Below are positions 9,638 to 20,762 of a stretch of 64,000 nt of DNA, piece after piece (the stretch's first letter is position 1; each line of letters opens with the position of its first letter). The stretch is from NCBI RefSeq assembly GCF_003255815.1, contig NC_037689.1, positions 18,289,692 to 18,353,691 of the forward strand. The letters run 5' to 3'. This stretch comes from Theropithecus gelada (lineage: Eukaryota > Chordata > Mammalia > Primates > Cercopithecidae). The position numbers and the translations under genes are program-made. A model generated the notes under the pieces. That model was not told where the DNA came from. It ran no database searches and saw only the letters and a list, made by a program, of their open reading frames with translations.

Positions 9638-10137
9638 GAGACGGAGTCTCGCTCTGTCACCCAGGCTGGAGTGCAGTGTCACATTCTCGGGTCACTGCAA
9701 CCTCCACCTCCTGGGTTCAAGCGATTCTCCTGCCTCAGCCTCCCAAGTAGCTGGGACTACAGGCGCACACCACCATGCCCAGCTAATTTTTTGTATTTTT
9801 AGTAGAGACGGGGTTTTGCTGTGTTAGCCAGGATGGTCTCGATCTCCTGATCTCGTGATCTGCCCGCCTCGGCTGTCACCCAGCTGGAGTGCAGTGGCAC
9901 GATCTCGGCTCACTGCAACCTCTGCCTCCCAGGTTCAAGCGATTCTCCTGCCTCAGCCTCCCAAGTAGCTGGGATCACAGGCGCGCACCACCATGTCCAG
10001 CTAATTTTTGTATTTTTAGTAGAGACCAGGTTTCACCACATTGGCCAGGCTGGTCTCGAACTCCTGACCTCAGGTGATCCATCTGCCTTGGCCTCCCACA
10101 GTGCTGGGACTACAGGTGCGAGCCACCGCATCCAGCC
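9638..10137 (-). mobile_element. Fused pair of Alus
   Basis: The first Alu lacks its left end (stops at CGCCTCGGC, 9872). The second starts inside its right monomer at TGTCACCCAGCTGG, with no tail or linker. CACATATATATTTTT lies at both outer edges, so the pair now sits within a single TSD. Confidence 0.92.
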
Positions 10138-10151
10138 CACATATATATTTT

Positions 10152-10525
10152 TAAGCCTACTTTTCATCTGAAACACAGGTTTAAAACGAGATACTGAATT
10201 TCGAGAACTTTGCTTCAGAAATACTAATAAAGTAAAAACTGAACTAGAATGAGAAATCATTTGTCAAATTTATACCAGCATGTTCCTCATGTCCAGAGGG
10301 CCAGTTCTGCACTTCAAAGCAGTTATTTTTCTAATAGTGTTCAGAACTCCTAGTGGCTCTTGAATCCAGGCCTGTGTGTTAAAAATGAATGATAACACCA
10401 TCTTATTATGACTGATTCCTGCTTTAATCATTCTTGCAAAACCTCTTCGCATTCCAAGACAATGAAAAGTGCAAAAAGCTGTTACAAACAGCTGAGTCAA
10501 GATCTAATTCTCCAGTATGCTCATT
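10152..10525. other. Unassigned stretch
   Basis: No recognisable repeat. A 76-codon antisense ORF at 10270-10500 has no recognisable domain. Confidence 0.4.
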
Positions 10526-10539
10526 CTTTTTTTTTTTGT

Positions 10540-10824
10540 TTTGGGACGGAGTTTCGCTCTTGTTGCCCAGGCTGGAGTGCAATGGTGCGATCTCGGATCA
10601 CTGCAATTTCTGCTTCCTGGGTTCAAGCAATTCTCCTGCCTCAGCCTCCCGAGTAGCTGGGATTACAGGCATGCACCACCACGCCCAGCTAATTTTGTAT
10701 TTTTTGTAGAGATGGGCTTTCTCCATGTTGGTCAGGCTGGTCTCGAACTCCCGACCTCAAGTGATCTGCTCGCCTTGGCTTCCCAAAGTGCTGGGATTAC
10801 AGACGTGAGCCACCATGCCCAGCC
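10540..10824 (-). mobile_element. Alu (S-like)
   Basis: Complete antisense Alu. TGCTCATTCTT at about 10518 and 10825 is its TSD. Confidence 0.93.
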
Positions 10825-11460
10825 CTGCTCATTCTTATTAAGTTCTACATAACCTATTGGCAAAGGAGATTGAATAACACATTCTGGCAGAAATGAAAAT
10901 TACTGACAAACAGCTACATGGTGCTAGATGGAAAGGCATGATAAGAATCTTTCTATGGAATCTTTTACCCACCCATTTATTTAGTGCAGGTCATGTGACC
11001 ATCTTTGCAGCTTGTGGGAGAGGAATAGAATTTGCTTGTGCAGTGCAGCAAGCCTTAAAGAGGTCTATTTTTTCCTCTGCAAAGTCCCTGGTCACGAGAA
11101 TCTTGAAAAGCTTAACAGCAGGAGATAATGCTATTCATTTGGAAAATAACCAAAGCCCATTTTTTTCCACTAGCAATTTGTCCACAGATGTTTCATAAAA
11201 TTGATGGATCAATATGTCAATCATGTAATCCTAGCACTGCAAAAGATGTATTTTTAAAGACTTTTTCAATAGAAGATTCTCATGTCTGTATTTAATAATG
11301 TTAGTTATCTAGGCAGGCTTCATTTACACCCTTTGCTGGGGTTGGCCTCATTTCTTGTTTTTCTTCAGCAGCTGTGGATAGGATGTCACCAATAAGTTCC
11401 AATTAAAAATCATTCATCCACCTCACCAGTTCTAGCAGAAAATATGGGCAGAATTCTCTA
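10825..11460. other. Unassigned stretch
   Basis: Contains a 101-codon sense ORF (10893-11198) with no recognisable domain. No repeat signature is seen. Chance ORF or old unique DNA. Confidence 0.35.
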
Positions 11461-11461
11461 G

Positions 11462-11640
11462 ACCAGTGCTTCTCAAATTTTAAATTGCAAATTTACTATG
11501 GCTGGGGGCGGGGTGGTAGATCTTTTTAAAACGCAGAGGCTGATTCAGTAGGTCTGGGTGGAACCTGAGAGTCCGCGTTCCTAACAGAATACAGGTGATG
11601 CCTAAGTTGCTGATCTGAGGACCATATTTAGTTAACAAAA
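11462..11640 (+). mobile_element. MER5A-like (hAT-Charlie MITE)
   Basis: CCAGTGCTTCTCAAATTTTA, then TGATTCAGTAGGTCTGGGTGG and CAGGTGATGCCTAAGTTGCTG, follow the MER5A order. The right terminal repeat is lost. Confidence 0.75.
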
Positions 11641-11689
11641 CTGCCTTATTACCTGGGAGAGGATAAAGCTTTTACAACTGGGACTCAAA

Positions 11690-12051
11690 GTACAAAAGCA
11701 ATAAGGAAAACATAGATTAATCTGGTTACACTAAAATAACCTGTTGCATGCAAAAAAGAAACAAAACCACCTTAGATAGAATAAAATAAGTGAGAAAATG
11801 GGGAAAAAAAATAGTTGGAACTTGTATCACAAAGAGTTACTATCCCTAATATATGAAAAAGCTTTTAAAACTAGAGAAGAAAAAGACTAACAATTCAAGA
11901 AAACGGGCTAAAGATATGAGAAATAAATGCAAATGACTCCCTATCATATGGAAAGCGCTCAATCTCGCTCACAGTAAGAGAAATGCAAATTAAAACTACC
12001 ATGAGATACCTTTTTTCTCCTAGCAGGCGAGAAAAGAAAAGAACTTTTGTT
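11690..12051 (+). mobile_element. L1 (L1M-like) fragment, left part
   Basis: Sense remnant of the ORF2 end region, including GAGAAATGCAAATTAAAACTACC and ATGAGATACC. It is interrupted by an LTR. Confidence 0.75.
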
Positions 12052-12487
12052 TGAGGAATGCCAAGTCTCTTTAAATTATCAGGCCCGGAGAGATATTAAA
12101 AGGATACAGCAATCACATCCTGCTCCCCCTTTGAGCTATGTATTCATCTCTTCAAACCGCTTGCTATTGCCACAGGTGGCTATAAATCAATTTAACAATG
12201 CTGGACACTAACCCACACCCTGTAGCTTAACAATGTACAGTCAATCACTAATCAGTGCTACTTCTGTAAACCAATGAGAATTTTCGACAAACAGCTTTTT
12301 ATCAGCCCACCCCTTCTCCCCCTGCTTTTTGCCTTTAAAAAACTGCTTGTAACAAAAGCCAGCAGGAGCTCTTATCCAAGGTTACTTGGGGGCTGGGTCT
12401 CCTGGGCAGCTGTCCTCACTTTGGCTCAAGTAAACATTTTAAATTAGACTTTGTGCCTCAGCCTCTTCTTCCTTTTAGGTTGACGCA
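12052..12487 (+). mobile_element. LTR of an ERV inserted in L1, family unassigned
   Basis: Pyrimidine-rich, with CCAAT-like sites, a TTTAAAAAACTGCTTG TATA-like region, and a T/C-rich end CCTCTTCTTCCTTTTAGG. TG and CA edges are approximate and no TSD could be confirmed. Confidence 0.55.
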
Positions 12488-13030
12488 GGTTAGCAAAAAT
12501 CCAAAAATTTGACCGCAAAAATCCGAAAGTTTCACTTTTAGGAACGTATCCCAAGGGTACATTATAAAAAGATGAAAGCACAAACCTATTGATTGCAGCA
12601 TTAATTATAGTAGCAAAAGACTGGAAACAACCTTCATGCTTATTGGGGGCTTAGCTGAATAAATTCGGATACATCTACACAATGAGATACTATGTAAGTA
12701 TAAAAGAAAATAAATAATATTTCTATGTACTGCTATGAAGTATTTTCCAGGATATAATGAAAAGTAAAAAAAAGCAAGGTAGAAAAATCAAAGAACATAT
12801 ACAAATATGTATATATTATGTACTTATATTTTTAAAAGACAATAGAAGGATAGACCATAAATAAAATGGTTACCTATGGGAGGAAGAAGGAAATAAAGGG
12901 ACAGACCCTAGTTTTTCTGAAAATACTTTGACTTACAGATTTAACTTTAGAACAATGTTAATGTTTTACATAATTATAAAGCATTATTAAATCAACAGTT
13001 TAAAACACAGCATTTAAAAATCAAAAGCAA
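12488..13030 (+). mobile_element. L1 (L1M-like) fragment, right part
   Basis: Continues the interrupted L1. Seen are GCAGCATTAATTATAGTAGC, 'GACTGGAAACAACC', 'ATGAGATACTATG' and an AT-rich 3' UTR with GGTTACCTATGGGAGG. Confidence 0.75.
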
Positions 13031-13169
13031 AATGAAACGAATGGATCTGTGTATTGAGCTGCAGGCTTAATCATATGGAGACAAATTATTTCAAGTGAAC
13101 TTTAAAGGACAGTAATTTGATTGTAAGTTTCTAATGGGGTATACCCTAAGGATAAAAGAGAAATACAAG

Positions 13170-13467
13170 CCAGGTATGGTGGCTCACGCCTGTAATCCCA
13201 GCACTTTGGGAGGTCAAGATGGGGGAGGATCGCTTGAGCCCAGGAGTTTGAGACCAATCTTGGCAATATAGGGGACCTTGTCTCTACTAGAAAAAAAAAA
13301 ATTAGCCAGGCGGGGTGGCGCATGCCTGTAGTCCCAGCTACTATGGAGGCTGAGGCAAGAAGACGGCTTGAGTCCCGGGGCTCAAGGCTGTAGTGAGCAT
13401 GTTCCTGCCACTGCACTCTAGCCTGGGTGACAGAGTGAGACCCTGTCCCAAAAAAAGAAAAAAGAAA
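13170..13467 (+). mobile_element. AluJ/S-like
   Basis: Complete sense Alu with a tail of A-rich AAAAGAAAAAAG and features of an old subfamily. Confidence 0.9.
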
Positions 13468-13700
13468 TCTACCCTCTTGGATGTTAGGGAAAGCTGTTCA
13501 TTACTGTGTCCTGCTGGCCACTACACACTGCAGGAGCTGGGCACTGCAGAATGTACCGTGCTACAGGAGCCTCGTGCTGGACAATGCTACAGGAGCTTGC
13601 TGAGAGAGTGCACAGAACCCAAGAAAGCAAACAAACAAACAAAACCCCTTTCCTCCTGCTATCCTGTCTTATTTTGGTTTTTTTTGTTTGTTTGTTTTTT

Positions 13701-13981
13701 GAGATAGAGTCTTGCTCTGTTGACTAGACTGGAGTGCAGTGGTGTGATTTCGGCTCACTGCAACCTCTGCCTCCTGGGTTCAAGTGATTCTTGTGCCTCA
13801 GCCTCCCGAGTAGCTGGGATTACAGGTGCCCGCCACCACGCCTGGCTAACTTTTGCATTTTTAGTAGAGATGGGTTTCACCATGTTGGCCAGGCTGGTCT
13901 GGAACTCCTGACCTCAAGTAATCTGCCTGCCTCAGCCTCCCAAAGTGTTGGGATTACAGGCGTGAGCCACCGTGCCTGGCC
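13701..13981 (-). mobile_element. Alu (S-like)
   Basis: Complete antisense Alu with a (GTTT)n tail. The 13468-13700 flank has no recognisable repeat. Confidence 0.93.
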
Positions 13982-14085
13982 ATAGAATTGTCTCTTTAGC
14001 GTCTCCTACTGACAAAAATTCAGTGCCTATTGACAAAGGAAAAAATTTAAAGGGCCCAGATTCATTTTCTTTTTTTTTTTTTTTT

Positions 14086-14366
14086 GAGATAGAGTCTTGC
14101 TCTGTTGCCCAGGCTGGAGTGCAGTGGCACAATCTCAGCCCACTGCAAGCTCTGCCTCCCGGGTTCACACCATTCTCCTGCCTCAGCCTCCTGAGTAGCT
14201 GGGACTACAGGCGCCCACCACCATGCCCGGCTAATTTTTGTATTTTTTAGTAGAGACGGGGTTTCACCGTGTTAGCCAGGCTGGTCTTGATCTCCTGACC
14301 TCGTGATCCACCTGCTTCGGCCTCCCAAAGTGCTGGGATTACAGGTGTGAGCCACCGCGCCCAGCT
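14086..14366 (-). mobile_element. AluY-like
   Basis: Complete antisense Alu. The perfect 14-bp TSD CCAGATTCATTTTC is at 14057-14070 and 14367-14380. Confidence 0.95.
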
Positions 14367-14380
14367 CCAGATTCATTTTC

Positions 14381-14751
14381 ACAGAACAGTCTAAAAGGAT
14401 GAATTTGGACCTGAGAGGCAATACATTGAATGCCACAGCATTCCTGGCACCTGGATTATGATCTTTGAATATCATTTCCTACTGAAAGAAACCAGAGCTC
14501 CTTAGAAAAATGTTTCATTCCAGGTCTGAGTCAGGAAAAGTACTGTATGACCAGGGAACATCTTGTACAGGAAAGCAGGGGAGCTGTCAAAGATTACTGG
14601 GGTCATGTCAAAAGGACTCAGTAGCCAATGTGAAGAGGCATTCCTTAGCAAATAATGGGATTATTTAAGTATCAATAAAAATAATAATTGCAATGGATTG
14701 AAACATCAAATATGTTAAAATCCATTAGTTCATAATGAAACAAACTAGTGG
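14381..14751. other. Unassigned stretch
   Basis: AT-rich from 14640. No gene or RNA is seen, and the repeat family is not identified. Confidence 0.4.
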
Positions 14752-14860
14752 AGAGGCCCGCTATGTTACTCAGGCTGGATTTGAACTCCTTGCTCAAGCT
14801 ATCCTCCTGTGTCAGCCCCCTGAGGAGCTGGGATCAGATTTTGAGGCCATGGCCTGGCCT
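14752..14860 (-). mobile_element. Alu fragment (J-like or FLAM)
   Basis: Short diverged antisense monomer with internal losses, CTATGTTACTCAGGCTGG through GGCCATGGCCTGGCC. Confidence 0.65.
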
Positions 14861-14949
14861 CAAGAACCTTATTAAACAACAACAAAACAACAACAACTAA
14901 TAAATAAAGGGAAAGAATCAAGAAGGTAACTTCCTTTCTTGCCTTTCTT

Positions 14950-15241
14950 TTTTTTTTTTTTTTTTTTGAGACGGAGTCTCGCTCTGTCGCCCAGGCTGGA
15001 GTGCAGTGGCACAATCTCAGCCCACTGCAAGCTCCGCCTCCCAGGTTCACGCCATTCTCCTGCCTCAGCCTCCCGAGTAGCTGGGACTACAGGCGCCCGC
15101 TACCTTGCCCGGCTAGTTTTTTTTTGTATTTTTAGTAGAGACCATGTTAGCCAGGATGGTCTTGATCTCCTGACCTCGTGATCCGCCCGTCTCGGCCTCC
15201 CAAAGTGCTGGGATTACAGGCTTGAGCCACCGCGCCCGGCC
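14950..15241 (-). mobile_element. AluYR-like, full length
   Basis: Antisense young Alu. The perfect 18-bp TSD TCCTTTCTTGCCTTTCTT is at 14932-14949 and 15242-15259. Confidence 0.96.
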
Positions 15242-15419
15242 TCCTTTCTTGCCTTTCTTGTACAAACTGACCGTAAGGTGACCACATAGTGAATGAGGTC
15301 AATTTTCTCTCTATGGAAGTATTCCAATTTAAAAATGAAGAAGTTGTGCTCTGAATGGAGAGGCTAATGAACAAATTTTTTTTTAAGGTAAAAATGAAGA
15401 AGGAATGATAGAAGTAGAA

Positions 15420-16690
15420 CAGTGGTTCTGGAAGTGTGGATTCTTGGACTCTTTCAGGGGTCCATGAGGTCAAACTATTTCCATAATTCAACTAAGATAT
15501 TACTTACCTCTTTCACTAGGTTGACCAGGGATGGTGCAAAACCAAGAGTAGCTAAAACTGCTGGTACCTCAGTGTGAATCGAGGCAGTGGTACGGACTAA
15601 ACTAGTAGTCACTGTATTCTTTATTGCCACATTCACAGTAAACGAAATTGCTAGTTTCACTTAACAATGGCCTTGTTGAAGGAGTCAAAATTATTAATTT
15701 TATTAAATTTCAAACCTTGAGTACATGTTTTTTAAATATTCTATATGGTGAAATGGGAAATCTACATAAAGTACTCCACCTGGATATGCTGGTACACACC
15801 TGTATTCCCAGCTATGTGGGATGCTGAGGTGGGAGGATCGATTGAGTCCAGGAGTTCTGATCCAGACTGGGCAACATAGTGAGACCCCTGTCTCAATTAA
15901 AATAATAATAATAAGCACTTTGGCTGCACTCTGAGAGATGGTGGCTATCTTGAGGAAAGGCAATTGGGCAATTGTTTGAGTTGAGAGCTGAACTAGCCAC
16001 TTTTTTGTGGAACGCCATTTTTACTTGAAAGAACCACTAACAGGAAATTATGGATATTCAGACAGTGGTATTTGGCAGACATTTTATTGAAAATTAAGAA
16101 GTGAGCCTTGTCACTTCAAGGGAAACAATTTGACAGTATTTGTTGCCAGTAATAAAATTGGAGCTTTCAAATGAAAATGGGAATTTTGGGAAACTTGTAT
16201 ATGCCACTGTAAGCTTAATATCTTCTCAATACTTAGACTTTTCTGATGAGATTGGTGGTGACATTAATGAATGGGACATTTTGGATATTGTGTAATGAAA
16301 TGTGTCAACATTTGCAATACCTGTAAAATGCAGTAAACCAATATTTTTGAAATGACTAATGCATGATGTTACACAATCAAGGATGAGTAAGAGATCCAAA
16401 GTACAAAATAGATTTTAATGAAACAGAGTATAAAGAGGACATTGATGTGGTTTCAGATTCCACATTGCAATTAACCTTTATGACGCAACCACTTTCAAAA
16501 AAGAATATCCATAATTATCTGTAGAAGCTATTAAAATGTTTCTCCCTTTTCAAACTATATATTGTGTGAAGCTGGATGTTTTTCATGTACTTCACCCAAA
16601 ACAACAAGGACAGTGCCATGTTTCTCGTTCCTTTTTGTTTGTTTTGGGGAATATAGTTATTTTTCATAAAATATGTTATACATAATAAAA
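15420..16690. mobile_element. hAT-like DNA transposon remnant
   Basis: The left edge AGTGGTTCTGGAAGTGTGG, followed by GGGTCCATGAGGTCAAA, recalls the ends of hAT (Tip100/Zaphod-type) transposons. The body is AT-rich with broken ORFs, and no intact transposase remains. The family call is from memory and tentative. An Alu monomer sits at 15779-15915. Confidence 0.45.
15779..15915 (+). mobile_element. Alu monomer (FLAM-like)
   Basis: A single left monomer, TGGTACACACCTGTATTCCC to GAGACCCCTGTCTC, with an (AAT)n tail. Confidence 0.75.
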
Positions 16691-16712
16691 TAAATCTATT
16701 TATTTATTTAGT

Positions 16713-16860
16713 AGAGACAGGGCCTTGCTCCATCATCCAGGCCAGAGTGCAGTGGCAGGATCATAGCTCACCGCAGCCTCGAACTCCTGGGCTCAAGCAA
16801 TCCTCCCACCTCAGCCTCCCAAAGTTCTGGGATTACAGGCATGTGCCACTGAGCCCAGTG
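16713..16860 (-). mobile_element. Alu monomer, copy 1
   Basis: Antisense monomer present before the duplication, since a matching one lies in copy 2. Confidence 0.8.
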
Positions 16861-16942
16861 ATAGTTATTTTTAGACTTCATCTTAGTCAAAAGGCCAAGA
16901 AGCCATGTGATTGTTATTTATTTTTTATTTATTTTTTATTTT

Positions 16943-17206
16943 TGCAACAAAGTTTTGCTCTGTTGCCAGGCTGGAGTGCAGTGGCAGATCTCGGCTCACT
17001 GCAACCTCAAGCGATTCTCCTGTCTCAGCCTCCCAAGTAGCGGGGACTACAGGTGTGTGTCACCATTCCCAGCTAATTTTTATATTTTTAGTAGAGATGG
17101 GATTTCACCATGTTGGCCAGGATGGTCTCGATCTCTTGACCTCGTGATCCACCCTCCTTGGCCTCCCAAAGTGTTGGGATTACAGGCGTGAGCCACCGCA
17201 CCCGGC
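16943..17206 (-). mobile_element. Alu (S-like)
   Basis: Antisense Alu unique to copy 1. GATTGTTATTT lies on both sides (16909 and 17211). Confidence 0.92.
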
Positions 17207-17214
17207 AATGATTG

Positions 17215-17276
17215 TTATTTTTATTTTATTTTTTTATTTTTATTTTATTTTTATTTTTATTTTATTTTATTTTTTT
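17215..17276. repeat. (TTTTA)n-rich tail
   Basis: T-rich tract with TTTTA/TTTTTA units that forms the antisense tail of the following AluYR. Confidence 0.88.
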
Positions 17277-17559
17277 GAGACAGAGTCTTGCTCTGTCGCC
17301 CAGGCTGGAATGCAGTGGCCGGATCTCAGCTCACTGCAAGTTCCGCCTCCCGGGTTCACGCCATTCTCCTGCCTCAGCCTCCCGAGTAGCTGGGACTACA
17401 GGCACCCGCCACCATGCCCGCCTAACTTATTTTGTATTTTTAGTACAGACGGGGTTTCACCGTGTTAGCCAGGATGGTCTCGATCTCCTGACCTCGTGAT
17501 CCGCCCGTTTCGGCCTCTCAAAGTGCTGGGATTACAGGCTTGAGCCACCGCGCCCGGCC
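17277..17559 (-). mobile_element. AluYR-like, full length
   Basis: Antisense young Alu inserted next to the preceding one. GATTGTTATTTTT at 17211 and 17560 is its TSD. Confidence 0.94.
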
Positions 17560-18070
17560 GATTGTTATTTTTAAATGAACTAATACATTTTCAAATTTCT
17601 CAGTTTTAATATTAAGTATGGTAAATATGAATAGATATAACTGACATAAAGAGATCCAAAGTATATAATATATTTTAATGAAACAGAGTATGAAGAGGAC
17701 ATTGATGTGGTTTTAGATTCCACATTGCAATTAACCTTTATGACACAACCACTTTCAGAAAAGAATCTCCATAATTATCTGTAGAGGCTATTAAAATGTT
17801 CCTCCCTTTTCTAACTACATATTGTGTGAAGCTGAATATTTTTCATGTACTTCACCCAAAGCAACATATTACAACAGTTTGAAAATAGAAGCCATAAGAA
17901 TCTAGCTGTCTTCTATTAAGCTAGACATCAAAGAGATTTAAACAAATGGACAGTGCCACTTTTCTCATTACTTTTTTGTTGTTTTGGGAATATAGTTATT
18001 TTTCATAAAATATGTTATGCTTATGATACTTACTTTTTTTTTTTTTTTGCTGTTTGTTTGTTTGTTTTTA

Positions 18071-18353
18071 TGAGATGGAGTCTCACTCTGTTGCCCAGGC
18101 TGGAGTGCAGTGGAACGATCTCGGCTCACTGCAACCTTCACCTCCCGGGTTCAAGCGATTTTCCTGCCTCATCCTCCTGAGTAGCTGGGATTACAGGCAT
18201 GCACCATCATGCCCAGCTAATTTTAGTAATTTTAGTAGAGATAGGGTTTCACCATGTTGGCCAGGCTGGTCTCGAACTCCTGGTCTCAGGTGATCCACCC
18301 GCCTCAACCTACCAAAGTGCTGGGATTACAGGCATGAGCCACCATGCCCGGCC
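18071..18353 (-). mobile_element. Alu (S-like), in duplication copy 2
   Basis: Complete antisense Alu absent from the matching point of copy 1, so it was inserted after the duplication or lost from copy 1. Confidence 0.92.
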
Positions 18354-18371
18354 AGATATTTATGTATTTAA

Positions 18372-18522
18372 TAGAGATAGGGCCTTATTCTGTCACCCAG
18401 GCCAGAGTGTAGTAGCACGATCACAGTTCACTGCAGCCTCGTACTCCTGGGCTCAAACAATCCTCCCACCTCAGCCTCCCAAAGTGCTGGGATTACAGGC
18501 ATGCACCATCATGCCCAGTGGT
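18372..18522 (-). mobile_element. Alu monomer, copy 2
   Basis: Matches 16713-16860 with many differences, indicating an old duplication. Confidence 0.8.
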
Positions 18523-18611
18523 TATTATTTTTCAATGAACTAATACATTTAAAAATTTCTCAGTTTTAATATTAAGTATGATGAATATGTATAGATATAA
18601 CCAATATAAAC

Positions 18612-19140
18612 AAACGCTCTTTGGGGGATCCTCAATGATTATTAAGAGCATAGAAGAATTCTAAGTTCAAAAAGTTTGAGAACTTTTGAATTAGAATATC
18701 ATTATTTTCCAAATAGTTACTGAAGTAACAGATTTAGGCATTAATCATCAATGGCTACCATATGACCAAAAAAAGGAGCTCTCATTTACCTCCTGATCGA
18801 GGTTTACAACATCGCCTATGACGTATTGTTGCCAAAAAAAAAAAAAAAAAAATCAAATCTGACTTTGATAAAACTTCTAGATTCCACTACCAATTTATAT
18901 GAAATACAGGGGGCAGAGGAACCTGTTAAAGACATTCTGGGATGCAATAAGCAAAACCCCAATGTAACAGGTCATTCTATAGGACAAATCACCCCATTTT
19001 TTTTCAATGAATAAATTGCAAGGAAAAGAAAAGAGGGAGAAAGAGAGAGAGAGAGAGGGAGGAGCAGCAACCCGTGGATTTCTGTTTGGAGTGCTCTACC
19101 CTGCTTTTCCACTTGGTGAACTCTGACTCATTTTTGTTGT
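18612..19140. other. Unassigned stretch with simple repeats
   Basis: Contains an A-run at 18834-18851, a GA-rich tract at 19028-19062 and (GTT)n at 19134-19150. A 62-codon ORF at 18826 starts beside the A-run and is probably spurious. Confidence 0.4.
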
Positions 19141-19154
19141 TGTTGTTGTTTTTT

Positions 19155-19433
19155 GAGACGGAGTCTCACTTTGTCACCCAGGCTGGAGTGCAGTGGCGCG
19201 ATCTCGGCTTGCTGCAACCTCCGCCTCCCGGGTTCAAGTGATTCTCCTGACAACCTCCTGAGTAGCTGGGACCATAGGCGTGTGCCACCACGCCTGGCTA
19301 ATATTTTGTATTTTTAGTAGAGACGGGTTTTCACCATGTTAGCCAGGATGCTCTCAATCTCCTGATCTTGTGATCCACCCACTTTGGCCTCCCAAAGTGC
19401 TGGGATTACAGGCGTGAGCCACCACGCCTGGCC
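19155..19433 (-). mobile_element. Alu (Y/S-like)
   Basis: Complete antisense Alu with a (GTT)n-type tail. Confidence 0.92.
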
Positions 19434-19439
19434 ATCTTA

Positions 19440-19715
19440 CTCATGTTTCAAGTGAAAGCTCACATGTTACCTCCTCAGTGAAGCCTTTCCTGTCTTCCTT
19501 AGGCAGAACCTGTTACTCTCTTTTGTACTGCGATGGCATTTCATGTGGATCTTTAGTTTAGTACTTACCATACTGTAATAGTGTCTATTTACATGTTTAT
19601 TCCCCCTTGAGTGCTAGCACCATCTTCTCCATATTGATGTATTTCCTAAGACTCAGCACCATCATTTTGCTTCATAGTAGGCACTCAATAGACGTTTGTT
19701 AAATGAATGAATGGG
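19440..19715 (+). mobile_element. L2 3' end
   Basis: CTCAGTGAAGCCTTTCCTG, TTGAGTGCTAGCACC and the CACTCAATAGACGTTTGTTA-AATGAATGAATG ending are the familiar L2 3' end. Confidence 0.85.
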
Positions 19716-20300
19716 ATGATGGTTATGTCCATGCTCAAAGTCCGTGAATCTACTCTTCATTCCTTTTCTGATGAACTTCACTACCTTTGCCTCTCCTACA
19801 TCTTTAGGTTCTTCACCATTTTCCTTTGTGCAGGAAACTAGACTTGACACAATGTCCTAAGGTTCTGATCAGGACTAATCTTGGCAGGAGACAAGTTTAA
19901 CAGTAAGCAAAAATGGTTATTGAATGCCTGTTCTATGGCATGCTGTAGCAGTAGGATGGTCTGAGGATGAAGCAATGTGGGGCCTGCTCCCTTGTGCTTG
20001 TATCCTATTTAAGAGACAGTTAATAATCAAGTGAACTCATAACAGTGATTCCAGCTATGGTAGGTGCTCTAAAGAAAATAAACTGGATATTGTGATGGAG
20101 AATCAGGGTGTGTGTGTGTGGCTGGGGGCAGTAGGGGTTACTCTAACTAGGATGGTAAGGGACAAGGTAACATTTAAACTGAGATTCAAGGAGGCAGTCA
20201 TGCATGGAAATGGGGGAAGAACTTGACTTACAGGCTTGGGGAACAGTAAGTGCAAAGGACCTGAGGCAGGGAAGAGCTTGGTATGCTCAAATTGTTGTAA
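19716..20300. other. Unassigned, right part an ancient repeat
   Basis: 20100-20290 contains CAGTAAGTGCAAAGGACCTG and GGAAGAGCTTGGTATG, a motif set common in old mammalian interspersed repeats and related to 32732-35250. The left part is unassigned. Confidence 0.4.
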
Positions 20301-20600
20301 GGCAGCGAGGCTCAGTGACTCACTCTTGTAATCCCAGCACTTTGGGAGGCCAAGGTGGGTGGATCACTGGAGCTCAGGAGTTTGAGACCAGCCTGGGAAA
20401 CATGGTGAAACCTCATCTCTTAAAAAAAAGCTGGGCATGGTGACACACACTTCTGTGGTCCTAGTTAATTGGGAGGCTGAGGTGGGAGGATCGCCTGAGC
20501 TCAGGAGGTTGAGGCTGCAGTGAGCCAAGATTGTGCCACTGCACTCCAGACTGGGCAAGAGAGTGAGACTCTATCTAAAAAAAAAAAAAAAAAAAAAAGA
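20301..20600 (+). mobile_element. AluJ-like
   Basis: Diverged sense Alu with a 23-nt A tail. Confidence 0.9.
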
Positions 20601-20762
20601 ATAAAAGAAGCATCAACAAATGTTAAATGCTATTGAAGCTGGGTAAGGGGTACAGGGAGGTTTATTGTGATCTTTTGTGTTTGTTTGGAAACTTTCACAA
20701 GAAATAGTTAAAAATAATGCCAAGGGCAAATTACAAATAATAACTATTGTGGCAGACCTTCT

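Larger units (their letters stand above)
16391..18610. repeat. Direct tandem duplication of hAT-like segment
   Basis: The 16391-16690 block recurs at 17650-18030 (GAGATCCAAAGTA through TTTTTCATAAAATATG). The Alu monomer at 16713-16860 recurs at 18372-18522, and the tail after it (TGAACTAATACATTT..) is at 17576 and 18535. Copies differ by scattered substitutions. Copy 1 lacks about 80 bp present in copy 2 (about 17864-17945), and the copies carry different Alu insertions. Confidence 0.85.

Noticed and set aside
12052..12487. Perfect solo-LTR with TSD
   Set aside because: The T/C-rich end and inner motifs look retroviral, but no matching duplication was found, so the boundaries were kept as approximate.
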